DNA of 64,000 bases, taken from contig NZ_FNEG01000008.1 in assembly GCF_900100075.1 (NCBI RefSeq), positions 1 through 64,000 of the forward strand. The letters run 5' to 3'. Source of the DNA: Chryseobacterium jejuense (GTDB lineage Bacteria > Bacteroidota > Bacteroidia > Flavobacteriales > Weeksellaceae). The notes under the pieces were generated by a model. It was not told the DNA's origin. It did no database searches and was given only the letters and a program-made list of their open reading frames with translations. Position numbers and translations under genes: made by a program. Positions 8,396 to 16,464 of this stretch are shown here, piece after piece; position 1 is the stretch's first letter, and each line of letters opens with the position of its first letter.

Positions 8396-8752
8396 TGGAT
8401 ATTTTTTTAATAGTTAAAGATACAAAGTATTAGATAAATTCTAAATCAAATGTTAAATTCAATTGATAGTTTCTTTCAATACTTATGTTAAACAAATGTT
8501 TAACACGCGATGTTTTTCAGCAAAAAGGATGCCTTACATAATGATAATCAACAAATGCTGTTTTTTATCATGTTTACTTATTGAAGGGCAGTTTTTTAAC
8601 AATATAGTATTCTTATTTCATAGACCATGGTTTGAATTTTGCTTAAATAGTGGCAAAGTTGTTTCCTCAGGCTACTAATGAAAGTTAGAGGGAAAATATT
8701 ACACAATATTTTAAAGAAAATTTTATATTTATAAGTTCAAAAAAGCGATCAA
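8396..8752. other. 357-bp divergent intergenic region
   Basis: Separates the persulfide operon (minus) from the ATPase gene (plus). On the minus strand TTTG followed 17 nt later by TACTTTG (RC of about 8420-8450) could be a promoter for the operon. The region also holds the perfect dyad described next. A 71-codon frame at 8463-8678 has no signal sequence, domain or sensible composition and is not called. Confidence 0.5.
8487..8504. promoter_or_regulatory. Perfect dyad GTTAAACA-AA-TGTTTAAC, candidate operator
   Basis: Two 8-nt half sites in perfect inverted order around AA, in the promoter region of the persulfide dioxygenase operon. Such short, perfect, AT-rich dyads usually bind a dimeric repressor. 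No regulator gene lies next to it, and I cannot name the protein. Confidence 0.45.
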
Positions 8753-10279
8753 ATGGCAGACAAAGCACAATTTATTGAAGAATTAAATGCTAGATACACT
8801 CCAAAAGGAGAACATATTATATTAGGAAAAGGAATGCTGGACGGAGAAGTTGTTCCTGAAGTAAATGTAACCATCCCTTTAAAAACCATTAACCGTCACG
8901 GCCTTATTGCCGGAGCAACAGGGACAGGAAAAACCAAAACATTACAGGTTTTTGCAGAACAGCTTTCTCATCAAGGAATCCCGTCATTAGTCTTGGATAT
9001 CAAAGGTGACTTTTCCGGGATTGCAGAAGCAGGTCAGATGAATTCTATCATTGAAGAAAGATATGCAAAGACTCAGCTTCCTTATACTCCGCAAGGGTTT
9101 CCTGTAGAATTGATGAGTATTTCTGGAGGAAAAGGTATAAAACTGAGAGCTACCGTAACAGAATTTGGCCCTGTTTTATTAAGCAAAATTCTTGAGCTTA
9201 ATGATACGCAGCAAAGTATCATGTCTATTGTCTTTAAATACTGTGATGACAAAGGACTTCCTTTGATTGATCTTAAAGATTTGAAAAAAGTTCTTCAGTA
9301 TGTTACAGATAATGCACAAGGAAAAGCTGAACTTGCAGCTAATTATGGCTCAATAGCATCGGCTTCATTGGGAGCTATTCTAAGATCTATTGTAGCATTG
9401 GAGCAGCAGGGAGCCGGAGACTTCTTTGGAGAGTTGAGTTTTGACGTTCAGGATTTACTGGAAACCAGAGATGGAAAAGGAGTTGTTAATATTTTAAGAG
9501 TATCAGATATTCAGAATAAGCCACAGCTGTTTTCTACCTTCATGCTTTCTCTTTTTGCAGAAATCTATATGACTTTCCCTGAAGAAGGAGATAGTGGAAA
9601 ACCAAAATTGGTATTGTTTATAGATGAAGCACACTTACTTTTTGATGAAGCTTCAAAAACCCTTCTTTCTCAGATTGAAACGATGGTGAAACTTATCCGT
9701 TCAAAAGGAGTGGGAATTTATTTTATTACCCAGATTCCTGGTGATGTACCGGAAAGCGTTTTGTCACAATTAGGATTAAAAATACAGCACGCCCTGAGAG
9801 GGTTTACAGCAAAAGATAAAAAGGAAATTTCTAAGGCTGTAGAAAACTATCCAACTACAGAATTTTATAACGCTTCCAATCTGATTCAGAATATGGGAAT
9901 TGGTGAAGCATTTGTAACTGCTTTGGATGAGAAAGGGATTCCAACACCGTTGGTGCATACTTATCTTATTTCTCCTGAATCAAGAATGGATGTTCTGAGT
10001 GAGGCGGAAATTACTGAATTAACGTCCAGCTCAGCTATGGTCACTAAATATGAGGAGGCAATAGACAGAGAATCTGCTTATGAAATGTTAACCAACAGAA
10101 TGGAACAAGCAGCTCAGAACCCAACACCTAATCAAAGAACAAAACCGGTAAAAGAAGAACCGGGAATGTTTGAACAGGTATTGCAAAGCCAGGCGGGAAG
10201 AACTTTTACCAATACACTGATGCGTGAAGGTGCGAAAGCTATTCTTGGAATGTTTGGTCTTGGAGGGCGAAGAAGGTAA
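8753..10279 (+). CDS. HerA/DUF853-type ATPase (YjgR-like)
   Basis: 508 aa. Walker A GATGTGKT (54-61) and Walker B LVLFIDEAHLLF (around 290) place it in the FtsK-HerA superfamily. The sequence agrees end to end with the DUF853 helicase-HerA-like C-terminal family (E. coli YjgR). It ends in a glycine/arginine tail GLGGRRR. The ATP-hydrolysing motor is certain from motifs; the substrate (DNA translocation is usual for HerA) is not known for this family. No NurA-like nuclease beside it, though an exonuclease gene follows 147 bp later. Confidence 0.85.
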   Translation: MADKAQFIEELNARYTPKGEHIILGKGMLDGEVVPEVNVTIPLKTINRHGLIAGATGTGKTKTLQVFAEQLSHQGIPSLVLDIKGDFSGIAEAGQMNSIIEERYAKTQLPYTPQGFPVELMSISGGKGIKLRATVTEFGPVLLSKILELNDTQQSIMSIVFKYCDDKGLPLIDLKDLKKVLQYVTDNAQGKAELAANYGSIASASLGAILRSIVALEQQGAGDFFGELSFDVQDLLETRDGKGVVNILRVSDIQNKPQLFSTFMLSLFAEIYMTFPEEGDSGKPKLVLFIDEAHLLFDEASKTLLSQIETMVKLIRSKGVGIYFITQIPGDVPESVLSQLGLKIQHALRGFTAKDKKEISKAVENYPTTEFYNASNLIQNMGIGEAFVTALDEKGIPTPLVHTYLISPESRMDVLSEAEITELTSSSAMVTKYEEAIDRESAYEMLTNRMEQAAQNPTPNQRTKPVKEEPGMFEQVLQSQAGRTFTNTLMREGAKAILGMFGLGGRRR

Positions 10280-10426
10280 TAATTACTTAACTTAAATCTA
10301 AAGTAACCTGCTATATTTTGATATTTTTTTTGTTATTTTAGCAGGTTATCTTTACTGATGGGGAAAATAGTATCGGATTAAAGAGCTAAAACTTTTAATA
10401 ATAAACACAGCAGTTAATAGAAATCA

Positions 10427-11650
10427 ATGTATTCAATTATAGACATAGAAAGTAATGGTGCAGGTTATAGAAATGAATGCATTATAGATATCGCCATTTA
10501 CAGATATGACGGGCAGAAAATTACAGATCAGTTTATATCCCTTGTTAATCCCGAAGGAGATATTACACCTTTTGTACAGAAGCTCACCAGCATCACACCA
10601 AAGATGGTGAAAACTGCTCCTAAGTTTCATGAAATAGCCAAAAGAGTTATTGAAATTACCGAAAACACAACATTGGTAGGACATAATATTGATTTCGATT
10701 ATAGAATGCTTCGTCAATCGTTCAAAAGGCTTGGCTATGATTTTAAAATCAACACTTTAGATACAATTCCGTTAGCTAAAAAACTGATTCCTGATGAAGT
10801 AAGTTATTCGTTGGGTAAATTAGTAAAATCACTGGGAATTCCTTTGACTAATCATCACAGAGCAGATGGGGATGCCAGAGCAACGTTGGAACTGTTTAAA
10901 CTTTTAGTATCAAAAGATATTGAGAACGAGATTATTCAAAAACAGCACGATGAAACCAATGCCAAAACCTATATCAATAAGATCAAGTTACTAACACAAG
11001 ATCTTCCGAACGATAAAGGATTTGTGTATTTTCAGGATGAGGCAGGAAGGATTATCTTCTCAGATTACGCTCAGGATATCAATAAGTTTTCAAAAAAAGT
11101 ATTTAACTCCAAGTCAAAAAAATGGGAGCACGTTCAAAAGGGCTCTGAACAGATTAATTTTGAACTTACCGGAACAGATATTATTGCTAAACTGACTCTG
11201 AATTCCAAAAATATTAAGAAAAAGGAAGTACTGCCATTTGGTCTTTATTTCAGAAACAATAAATATGTTGTTGAAAAAAACAAACTGAATAAAACGGAAA
11301 AACCGATTCTGAAATTCAGATCATTTACCCAGGGTACAAAAGCAGTTCAGTTTATTGGGGCTCAGGAAGAATACAATGATGTAGCAGTATTGAAACAGAA
11401 AATAGAGTTCAGAAAAAGAAATGAACTTTGGCTGGGTATCGGAAGAAAATTAGGAGAGAAATTATTTTTAATTATTGAAAACGGAAAGGTCGTGTCCTTT
11501 GGTTTTTATGAACTGTTTACGCAAATACAGACGTTAAGTAAACTTGCTAAATTAAAAATAGACCTTCAGCTGTCTTCAACAGATTTGAACAATGAACTGC
11601 AGCTAGCACTTCTGCGTGGTGATTTTGAGACGTTGCCACTGCCTAAATAA
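10427..11650 (+). CDS. DnaQ-like 3'-5' exonuclease with degenerate GIY-YIG-like region
   Basis: 407 aa. Residues 1-165 form a DEDDh exonuclease: D6 and E8 in DIES, D89/D91 in HNIDFDYRM, H144 and D149 in HHRADGDA. Around 190-225 the run LPNDKGFVYFQDEAGRIIFS is arranged like the first strands of a UvrC-type GIY-YIG nuclease, but with FVY and IIF in place of the motif tyrosines, so this part is probably not catalytic. The remaining 180 residues are unassigned. Likely a DNA polymerase III epsilon-like proofreading or repair nuclease; the partner is unknown. Confidence 0.78.
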   Translation: MYSIIDIESNGAGYRNECIIDIAIYRYDGQKITDQFISLVNPEGDITPFVQKLTSITPKMVKTAPKFHEIAKRVIEITENTTLVGHNIDFDYRMLRQSFKRLGYDFKINTLDTIPLAKKLIPDEVSYSLGKLVKSLGIPLTNHHRADGDARATLELFKLLVSKDIENEIIQKQHDETNAKTYINKIKLLTQDLPNDKGFVYFQDEAGRIIFSDYAQDINKFSKKVFNSKSKKWEHVQKGSEQINFELTGTDIIAKLTLNSKNIKKKEVLPFGLYFRNNKYVVEKNKLNKTEKPILKFRSFTQGTKAVQFIGAQEEYNDVAVLKQKIEFRKRNELWLGIGRKLGEKLFLIIENGKVVSFGFYELFTQIQTLSKLAKLKIDLQLSSTDLNNELQLALLRGDFETLPLPK

Positions 11651-11728
11651 TTAAAAATTTAGACCTTAAATTTTGATTAGAAAGAAGATACTTTTCAAAT
11701 CAATTTTCTCAGAATAAAAAATAAATAG

Positions 11729-11736
11729 TATTTTTG
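11729..11736 (+). promoter_or_regulatory. -7 box (TATTTTTG) of the lysA leader
   Basis: Consensus TAnnTTTG 19 nt before the leader ORF, so transcription probably starts around 11743 and the leader peptide begins close to the 5' end. The -33 region is less clear. Confidence 0.6.
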
Positions 11737-11755
11737 CAAAAAATAAATAGAAGCA

Positions 11756-11827
11756 ATGCAAATTTTAAAACAAATAAAAACTGGAAAAAAGGGAGCTATT
11801 AAGTTCTCTAAGGTTTGGAATATTTGA
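11756..11827 (+). CDS. Lys-rich leader peptide upstream of lysA
   Basis: A 23-codon ORF (starts MQILKQIKTGKKG, ends FSKVWNI) with six lysines, two adjacent at positions 11-12. It has its own promoter box, begins near the predicted transcript start, and is followed 32 nt later by an intrinsic terminator and then lysA, the last enzyme of lysine synthesis. This is the layout of an amino-acid attenuator. The stretch AAAA-GG-GAGC (11787-11796, over the Lys-Lys codons) could pair with GCTCTTTT of the terminator's left arm. Whether lysine starvation opens the terminator is inference. Confidence 0.6.
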   Translation: MQILKQIKTGKKGAIKFSKVWNI

Positions 11828-11859
11828 AAGACTTGTCTTGCATAAAAAATAATCAATGT

Positions 11860-11893
11860 GGCAGGCTCTTTTACTAAGAATCTGCCTTTTTTT
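11860..11893 (+). terminator. Intrinsic terminator (attenuator) before lysA
   Basis: GGCAGGCTCTT (11860-11870) pairs with AAGAATCTGCC (11876-11886) except for one C-A mismatch and one G-U, then seven T. It ends 16 nt before the lysA ATG, so it must be read through for lysA expression. Confidence 0.75.
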
Positions 11894-11909
11894 ATGTTAA
11901 AATAAAATT

Positions 11910-13112
11910 ATGAATTCACAAGAATTATTAAAGATCGCCAATGAGTTTGGCACACCAGTGTATGTTTATGATGCTGAATCCATCAAAGTTCAATACGAAA
12001 AACTTACATCTTCTTTTTTAAAACATACTAAGTTCTTCTATGCAGCGAAGGCGTTGACAAACATCAATATCCTTAAGTATGTCAAGAAGCTGGGTGCATC
12101 TTTGGATTGTGTATCTATTAATGAAGTCAAATTAGGATTAAAGGCAGGATTTCCAAAAGAAAAAATATTATTTACTCCCAACTGTGTTGACTTAGCTGAA
12201 ATAGAAGAAGCAATGACATTCGGAGTTCATATTAACATTGATAACATTTCTATTCTTGAGCAATTCGGGAATAAATACGGAAATTCTTATCCTATTTTTG
12301 TTAGAATCAACCCACACATCTTTGCCGGCGGAAACTATAAAATTTCAACAGGTCACATCGACAGCAAGTTTGGAATTTCTATTCACCAGCTTCGTCACAT
12401 TGAAAGAGTGATGAAGAGCACCAACCTTAATGTTGAAGGACTTCACATGCACACAGGAAGTGAAATTAAAGATCCTGAGGTTTTCCTTCAGGCTCTGGAT
12501 ATCATGCTTGAACTTTCTGAGCATTTCCCTAACCTGAAATATCTGGATATGGGAAGTGGTTTCAAAATTCCTTATCAGGATAGTGAAGAAGAAACTGACG
12601 TTAAAACATTAGGAAGAAAAGTAGAAAAAGTTTTAGGTGAGTTTGCAAAAACTACAGGTAGAAAATTCGAATTATGGTTTGAACCAGGGAAATTCTTAGT
12701 AGGAAAAAGCGGATATCTATTAGTAAAAGCTAATGTAATTAAACAAACTACAGCTACAGTTTTTGTTGGGGTAAATTCAGGATTTAACCACCTGATTCGT
12801 CCAATGTTCTATGATTCTTACCACACCATTGAAAATTTATCCAATCCAAAGGGAGCAGAAAGAATTTATACTGTTGTAGGAAACATCTGTGAGACGGATA
12901 CTTTTGCATGGGACAGAAAGTTACACGAAGTAAGAGAAGGTGATATCCTTGCGTTCCACAATGCAGGAGCTTACGGTTTCGAAATGAGCTCAAACTTCAA
13001 CTCAAGATTAAAGCCTGCTGAGGTTTTATTCCTGGATGGAAAAGCTCACCTGATCCGTAAAAGAGATGAATTTGAAGACTTATTAAGAAACCAGATTGAG
13101 GTGGTTATCTAA
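11910..13112 (+). CDS. lysA: Diaminopimelate decarboxylase
   Basis: 400 aa fold-type III PLP enzyme that decarboxylates meso-diaminopimelate to L-lysine, the last step of the pathway, in the cytoplasm. The PLP lysine is K47 in FFYAAKALTN. The glycine-rich phosphate site is LDMGSGFKIPY, and GNICETDTFA carries the second-subunit active-site Cys. Length is close to the family norm. It sits alone behind a Lys-rich leader peptide and terminator, so expression is probably set by attenuation. A terminator follows at 13135. Confidence 0.95.
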   Translation: MNSQELLKIANEFGTPVYVYDAESIKVQYEKLTSSFLKHTKFFYAAKALTNINILKYVKKLGASLDCVSINEVKLGLKAGFPKEKILFTPNCVDLAEIEEAMTFGVHINIDNISILEQFGNKYGNSYPIFVRINPHIFAGGNYKISTGHIDSKFGISIHQLRHIERVMKSTNLNVEGLHMHTGSEIKDPEVFLQALDIMLELSEHFPNLKYLDMGSGFKIPYQDSEEETDVKTLGRKVEKVLGEFAKTTGRKFELWFEPGKFLVGKSGYLLVKANVIKQTTATVFVGVNSGFNHLIRPMFYDSYHTIENLSNPKGAERIYTVVGNICETDTFAWDRKLHEVREGDILAFHNAGAYGFEMSSNFNSRLKPAEVLFLDGKAHLIRKRDEFEDLLRNQIEVVI

Positions 13113-13134
13113 CCTATAGAAAATAATATATAAT

Positions 13135-13162
13135 CGGCTGTCCCTTTGGATGGCCGTTTTTA
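13135..13162 (+). terminator. Terminator after lysA
   Basis: CGGCTGTCC (13135-13143) pairs with GGATGGCCG (13148-13156) through two G-U pairs, followed by a T-rich tail. Confidence 0.75.
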
Positions 13163-13487
13163 TTTTTAATATAGTTTATAACTTTTAAACTTAAAAATAA
13201 GATATAGTTTTTTTATATAAGGATTGTGATGTTTTGTACTGATGTGTTCTTGGATTATAAAGTAATTCCCCTTTGCTAAGTGAAAGGATTTTGCGTTCTA
13301 TTTTAAATCAAACATTTTTAAATAATCTTGCGAACTCACCGTTAAAATCTGGAACATCATTAAAAATTTACGAGTTTTTTAATACTGTATCTCCTTCAGT
13401 TCTGCTATTAATTAGCTAAATTTGATAGGCTTAGGATATGTACATCCCAAGTACTATACAGAAAAACAACCACCAAATCTATAAATT
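13163..13487. other. 325-bp intergenic stretch before the pyruvate oxidase gene
   Basis: AT-rich, with no reading frame worth calling and no clear TAnnTTTG box near the gene. I see no convincing structure in it; the promoter of the downstream enzyme must lie here but may be of a non-housekeeping type. Confidence 0.4.
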
Positions 13488-15221
13488 ATGGCTAAAAATA
13501 TAGCAGAGCAAATTGTTGAAATGCTCGAAAGCGCCAATGTGAAAAGAATCTATGCAGTAACAGGAGACAGTCTCAATCACCTAAATATTGCGGTGAAGAA
13601 AAGCAGCATCCAGTGGATTCATGTACGCCATGAAGAAGTAGGAGCTTATGCCGCCGCCGCCGAAGCTGAACTAGATGGCTTTGCAGTATGTGCAGGAAGC
13701 TGCGGCCCTGGACACGTTCATTTGATTAATGGAGTATATGAAGCACACAAATCTCATGTTCCAATGCTGGTGATTGCGTCTACAATTCCAAGTGATGAAA
13801 TGGGAATGGATTACTTTCAGGAAACCAATACCATAAAGTTATTTGATGATTGCAGTTATTATAATCAAATGATTACCCGTCCCGAACAGGTGCAGAGAAC
13901 CATTCAAACGGCTATTCAGCATGCCATTTCCAAAAAAGGAGTAGCTGTAATTGGTCTTCCAGGTGATGTTTCAGAGCTGGATGCACAGGAAGGAACAACA
14001 TCTACCCAGATTTTTAAAACCAATCCTGTAATAAGACCATCAGATGAAGAACTGAAAAATCTAGCCACTCTAATCAATGAAAGTAAAAAAGTAACCCTTT
14101 ACTGTGGGATTGGATCTGCTGAAGCCAGTGCTGAGGTGATACAATTATCTCATTTATTAAAAGCTCCTGTAGGCTATTCATTCCGGGGAAAAATGGCCAT
14201 TCAGCCTAATAATCCTAATGAAATTGGGCTTACAGGTCTGCTGGGATTCCCTTCTGCCTATCATGCGATGCATGAAGCCGATCTTGTGATCCTTCTTGGA
14301 ACAGATTTCCCTTATCAGAAATTTATGCCGGTAAAAAATAAAATTGTTCAGGTTGATGAAAGCCCGGAAAGATTGGGGAGAAGAGCAAAGCTTGAATTGG
14401 GGCTTACAGGAGATGTTAAACAGACGATTATGGCCTTACTTCCTTTGCTGAATGAGAAAACAGATGTTGACTTTCTTAATGAGCAGCTGGCTTTTTATGA
14501 TAAAGTAAAAGAAAATCAACTGGAATATGTAAAAGATTCAGGGAAAGCAGATGCTATTCAGCCCGAGTATGTAGCCCATACTTTGGATCGGTTAGCTAAA
14601 AAAGATGCAATTTTCACGGTAGATACGGGAATGTGCTGTGTTTGGGGAGCAAGATTTATTACAGGAACAGGAGAACGAAAGATGCTGGGATCCTTTAACC
14701 ATGGATCAATGGCCAATGCAATGCCAATGGCTATTGGGGCTTCTCTTTCTCATCCCGATAAACAAATCATTGCGATGTGTGGTGATGGTGGTTTATCGAT
14801 GTTATTAGGTGACATGGCAACCATTTTTCAGTATAAACTTCCTGTAAAATTGATTGTGTTCAATAACAGAACTTTGGGAATGGTAAAATTGGAAATGGAA
14901 GTGGGCGGAATGCCGGATAACGAAACAGACATGATTAACCCGGATTTTGCAATGGTTGCTCAGGCTATGGGATATCCTGGAAAAAATGTTCATCAACCTG
15001 AAGAGGTGGAGAATGCTATTAAGGAATGCCTGGAGTATAACGGACCTTATTTACTTAATATCTTTACCAATCCTAATGCATTGGCTCTTCCTCCAAAAAT
15101 TGAACTCGATCAGGTGTTAGGAATGACCAAATCTATGGCTCAGCTTATGCTGGGAGGAAAAATGGATGAGGTCCTTGAAACCGTTAAAAGTAATTATAAA
15201 CACATCAAAGGCCTTTTATAG
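13488..15221 (+). CDS. poxB: ThDP-dependent pyruvate oxidase/dehydrogenase (PoxB-like)
   Basis: 577 aa with the three domains of the pyruvate oxidase/acetolactate synthase family. They are an N-terminal pyrimidine-binding domain with the catalytic Glu in HVRHEEVGAYAA (near 49), a central FAD-type domain, and a C-terminal ThDP-binding domain with GDGG (about 431) and the downstream NN. The sequence fits quinone-dependent pyruvate dehydrogenase, which decarboxylates pyruvate to acetate and passes electrons to the quinone pool. The C-terminal membrane-binding helix of E. coli PoxB is not obvious, so partner and membrane association are uncertain. Stands alone. Confidence 0.85.
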   Translation: MAKNIAEQIVEMLESANVKRIYAVTGDSLNHLNIAVKKSSIQWIHVRHEEVGAYAAAAEAELDGFAVCAGSCGPGHVHLINGVYEAHKSHVPMLVIASTIPSDEMGMDYFQETNTIKLFDDCSYYNQMITRPEQVQRTIQTAIQHAISKKGVAVIGLPGDVSELDAQEGTTSTQIFKTNPVIRPSDEELKNLATLINESKKVTLYCGIGSAEASAEVIQLSHLLKAPVGYSFRGKMAIQPNNPNEIGLTGLLGFPSAYHAMHEADLVILLGTDFPYQKFMPVKNKIVQVDESPERLGRRAKLELGLTGDVKQTIMALLPLLNEKTDVDFLNEQLAFYDKVKENQLEYVKDSGKADAIQPEYVAHTLDRLAKKDAIFTVDTGMCCVWGARFITGTGERKMLGSFNHGSMANAMPMAIGASLSHPDKQIIAMCGDGGLSMLLGDMATIFQYKLPVKLIVFNNRTLGMVKLEMEVGGMPDNETDMINPDFAMVAQAMGYPGKNVHQPEEVENAIKECLEYNGPYLLNIFTNPNALALPPKIELDQVLGMTKSMAQLMLGGKMDEVLETVKSNYKHIKGLL

Positions 15222-15268
15222 AAGTTGTTTTCAGTATTTTAATACGCAAGATGTGAACCCCATTTTAG

Positions 15269-15298
15269 AAAACTTCATACATTGTGTGAAGTTTTTCT
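15269..15298 (+). terminator. Terminator after the pyruvate oxidase gene
   Basis: AAAACTTCATACA (15269-15281) nearly repeats inverted at 15283-15295, then T-rich sequence. Confidence 0.65.
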
Positions 15299-15357
15299 TT
15301 TTGGTAAGACTTCTAAATATTTACCTTTGTTTATTAATTTAATGAACAGATCAAGCT

Positions 15358-15837
15358 ATGAGAACGATACTTTTATTTTTTGCCGTATTTTTTGCCAACT
15401 TTTCTTTTGCGCAGGAGCTTGAAGATAGAGATGATTCCTTTATTGTAGAAAACAATAAAAACCTTTTCAAAATAGACATTAAAGAACCTTTTTTACAAGT
15501 CGCGGTAAAATGTAATGATTTTAAGCCTGCAGCTTTTGAAGGAGGAGCTTCAGCGTATAAAAATATTCTGAGTAAATACATGTATACCTATTTGAATGCA
15601 GATTTCTATACACTGAGTGGAGATTTTACATTTACCTTAATGATAGATGAATCAGGAAAGGTAATAGATGCTGTAGGTGCTCCAAAAGTATTGCACAGTG
15701 AAGCGTTCTTTGATGATATGCAATATGTAGTGAGAAGAATCAAAAGAAACTGGAAGCCTGCAACTTGTAACGGACAGTCGGTAAAATCAGAAATGAAAGT
15801 AAAAATGAATTTCTCTTCTTTATCAATAGATATGTAA
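15358..15837 (+). CDS. Secreted TonB-C-like protein, paralogue 1
   Basis: 159 aa with a signal peptide (1-18, FSFA|QE). The C-terminal half follows the TonB C-terminal pattern: FTFTLMIDESGKV, a conserved spacer, then RRIKRNWKPATCNGQSV and a final KMNF strand. There is no TonB membrane anchor or proline-rich neck, so it is a free periplasmic or outer-membrane-facing relative, not a working TonB. It is closely related to the next gene, 45 bp downstream (SEAFFDDMQYVVRRIKRNWKPA against SEMFIDDMRFAIKKVKKKWKPA in parts). Function unknown. Confidence 0.65.
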   Translation: MRTILLFFAVFFANFSFAQELEDRDDSFIVENNKNLFKIDIKEPFLQVAVKCNDFKPAAFEGGASAYKNILSKYMYTYLNADFYTLSGDFTFTLMIDESGKVIDAVGAPKVLHSEAFFDDMQYVVRRIKRNWKPATCNGQSVKSEMKVKMNFSSLSIDM

Positions 15838-15882
15838 AGCCATCGCTGCAGAGACATTTTGATTAATAACTATTTAATAACC

Positions 15883-16296
15883 ATGAAAAAACACATTGTA
15901 ATCCTGTTCCTCTTTATGGGGTTTATAGGATATTCACAACAGTCACAATCTCCAAAAGAAGATGTGGTGGGTTCCCAAAATGCAGAATTTCCAGGTGGTG
16001 ATGAGGCTTTTACCAAAGAATTTTTAGAGATGATCCACGCCTACATTGATTTGAAAAAATATGCAGTAAACGGAAAATTTGTTTTTGTTTTTGATGTGAG
16101 TACAAACGGGAAGGTGGATAACCTTGATGTATTACCCAAAGTGAAAAATAGTGAGATGTTTATTGATGATATGAGGTTTGCTATTAAAAAAGTAAAGAAG
16201 AAATGGAAACCTGCAATGAAGGATGGGCAGCCTGTAGTTTCTAAAAAGATCATCAAAATTAACTTTACTTCAGACCATTTTGACCACGGAGATTAA
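15883..16296 (+). CDS. Secreted TonB-C-like protein, paralogue 2
   Basis: 137 aa from the ATG at 15883, which begins a clear signal peptide (MKKHIVILFLFMGFIGYSQ); the frame can be opened by an upstream TTG but this would spoil the signal. The TonB-C-like pattern is seen again (FVFVFDVSTNGKV, then KKKWKPAMKDGQPV and KINF). A tandem duplicate of the previous gene, probably in one transcript. Function unknown; a role in envelope transport is only suggested by the domain. Confidence 0.65.
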   Translation: MKKHIVILFLFMGFIGYSQQSQSPKEDVVGSQNAEFPGGDEAFTKEFLEMIHAYIDLKKYAVNGKFVFVFDVSTNGKVDNLDVLPKVKNSEMFIDDMRFAIKKVKKKWKPAMKDGQPVVSKKIIKINFTSDHFDHGD

Positions 16297-16380
16297 TACT
16301 TTTTCAATAGAAAAAATGATAGTTCTTCAGGAGTTTAACAGATCATAATAATCCTCCTGCCATTCTGTCACAATATTTTG

Positions 16381-16388
16381 TATCTTTG
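16381..16388 (+). promoter_or_regulatory. -7 box (TATCTTTG) upstream of miaB
   Basis: A consensus TAnnTTTG about 76 nt before the likely miaB start; gives a moderately long leader with no obvious structure. Confidence 0.55.
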
Positions 16389-16464
16389 CAGACTCATCTG
16401 TTCGTAGTTTAAAATTCACGGAAAGAATTCCTATGTTTTAACCCCGAACCTTAAATTGATTATT

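Noticed and set aside
8463-8678. 71-codon frame between the persulfide operon and the ATPase gene
   Set aside because: Composition is that of random AT-rich DNA (many Cys, Phe), it runs through the dyad, and nothing supports translation.
13645-13665. Short run of GCC triplets in the pyruvate oxidase gene
   Set aside because: Encodes the conserved Ala stretch in GAYAAAAEAE; four triplets are too few for a phase-variable repeat.
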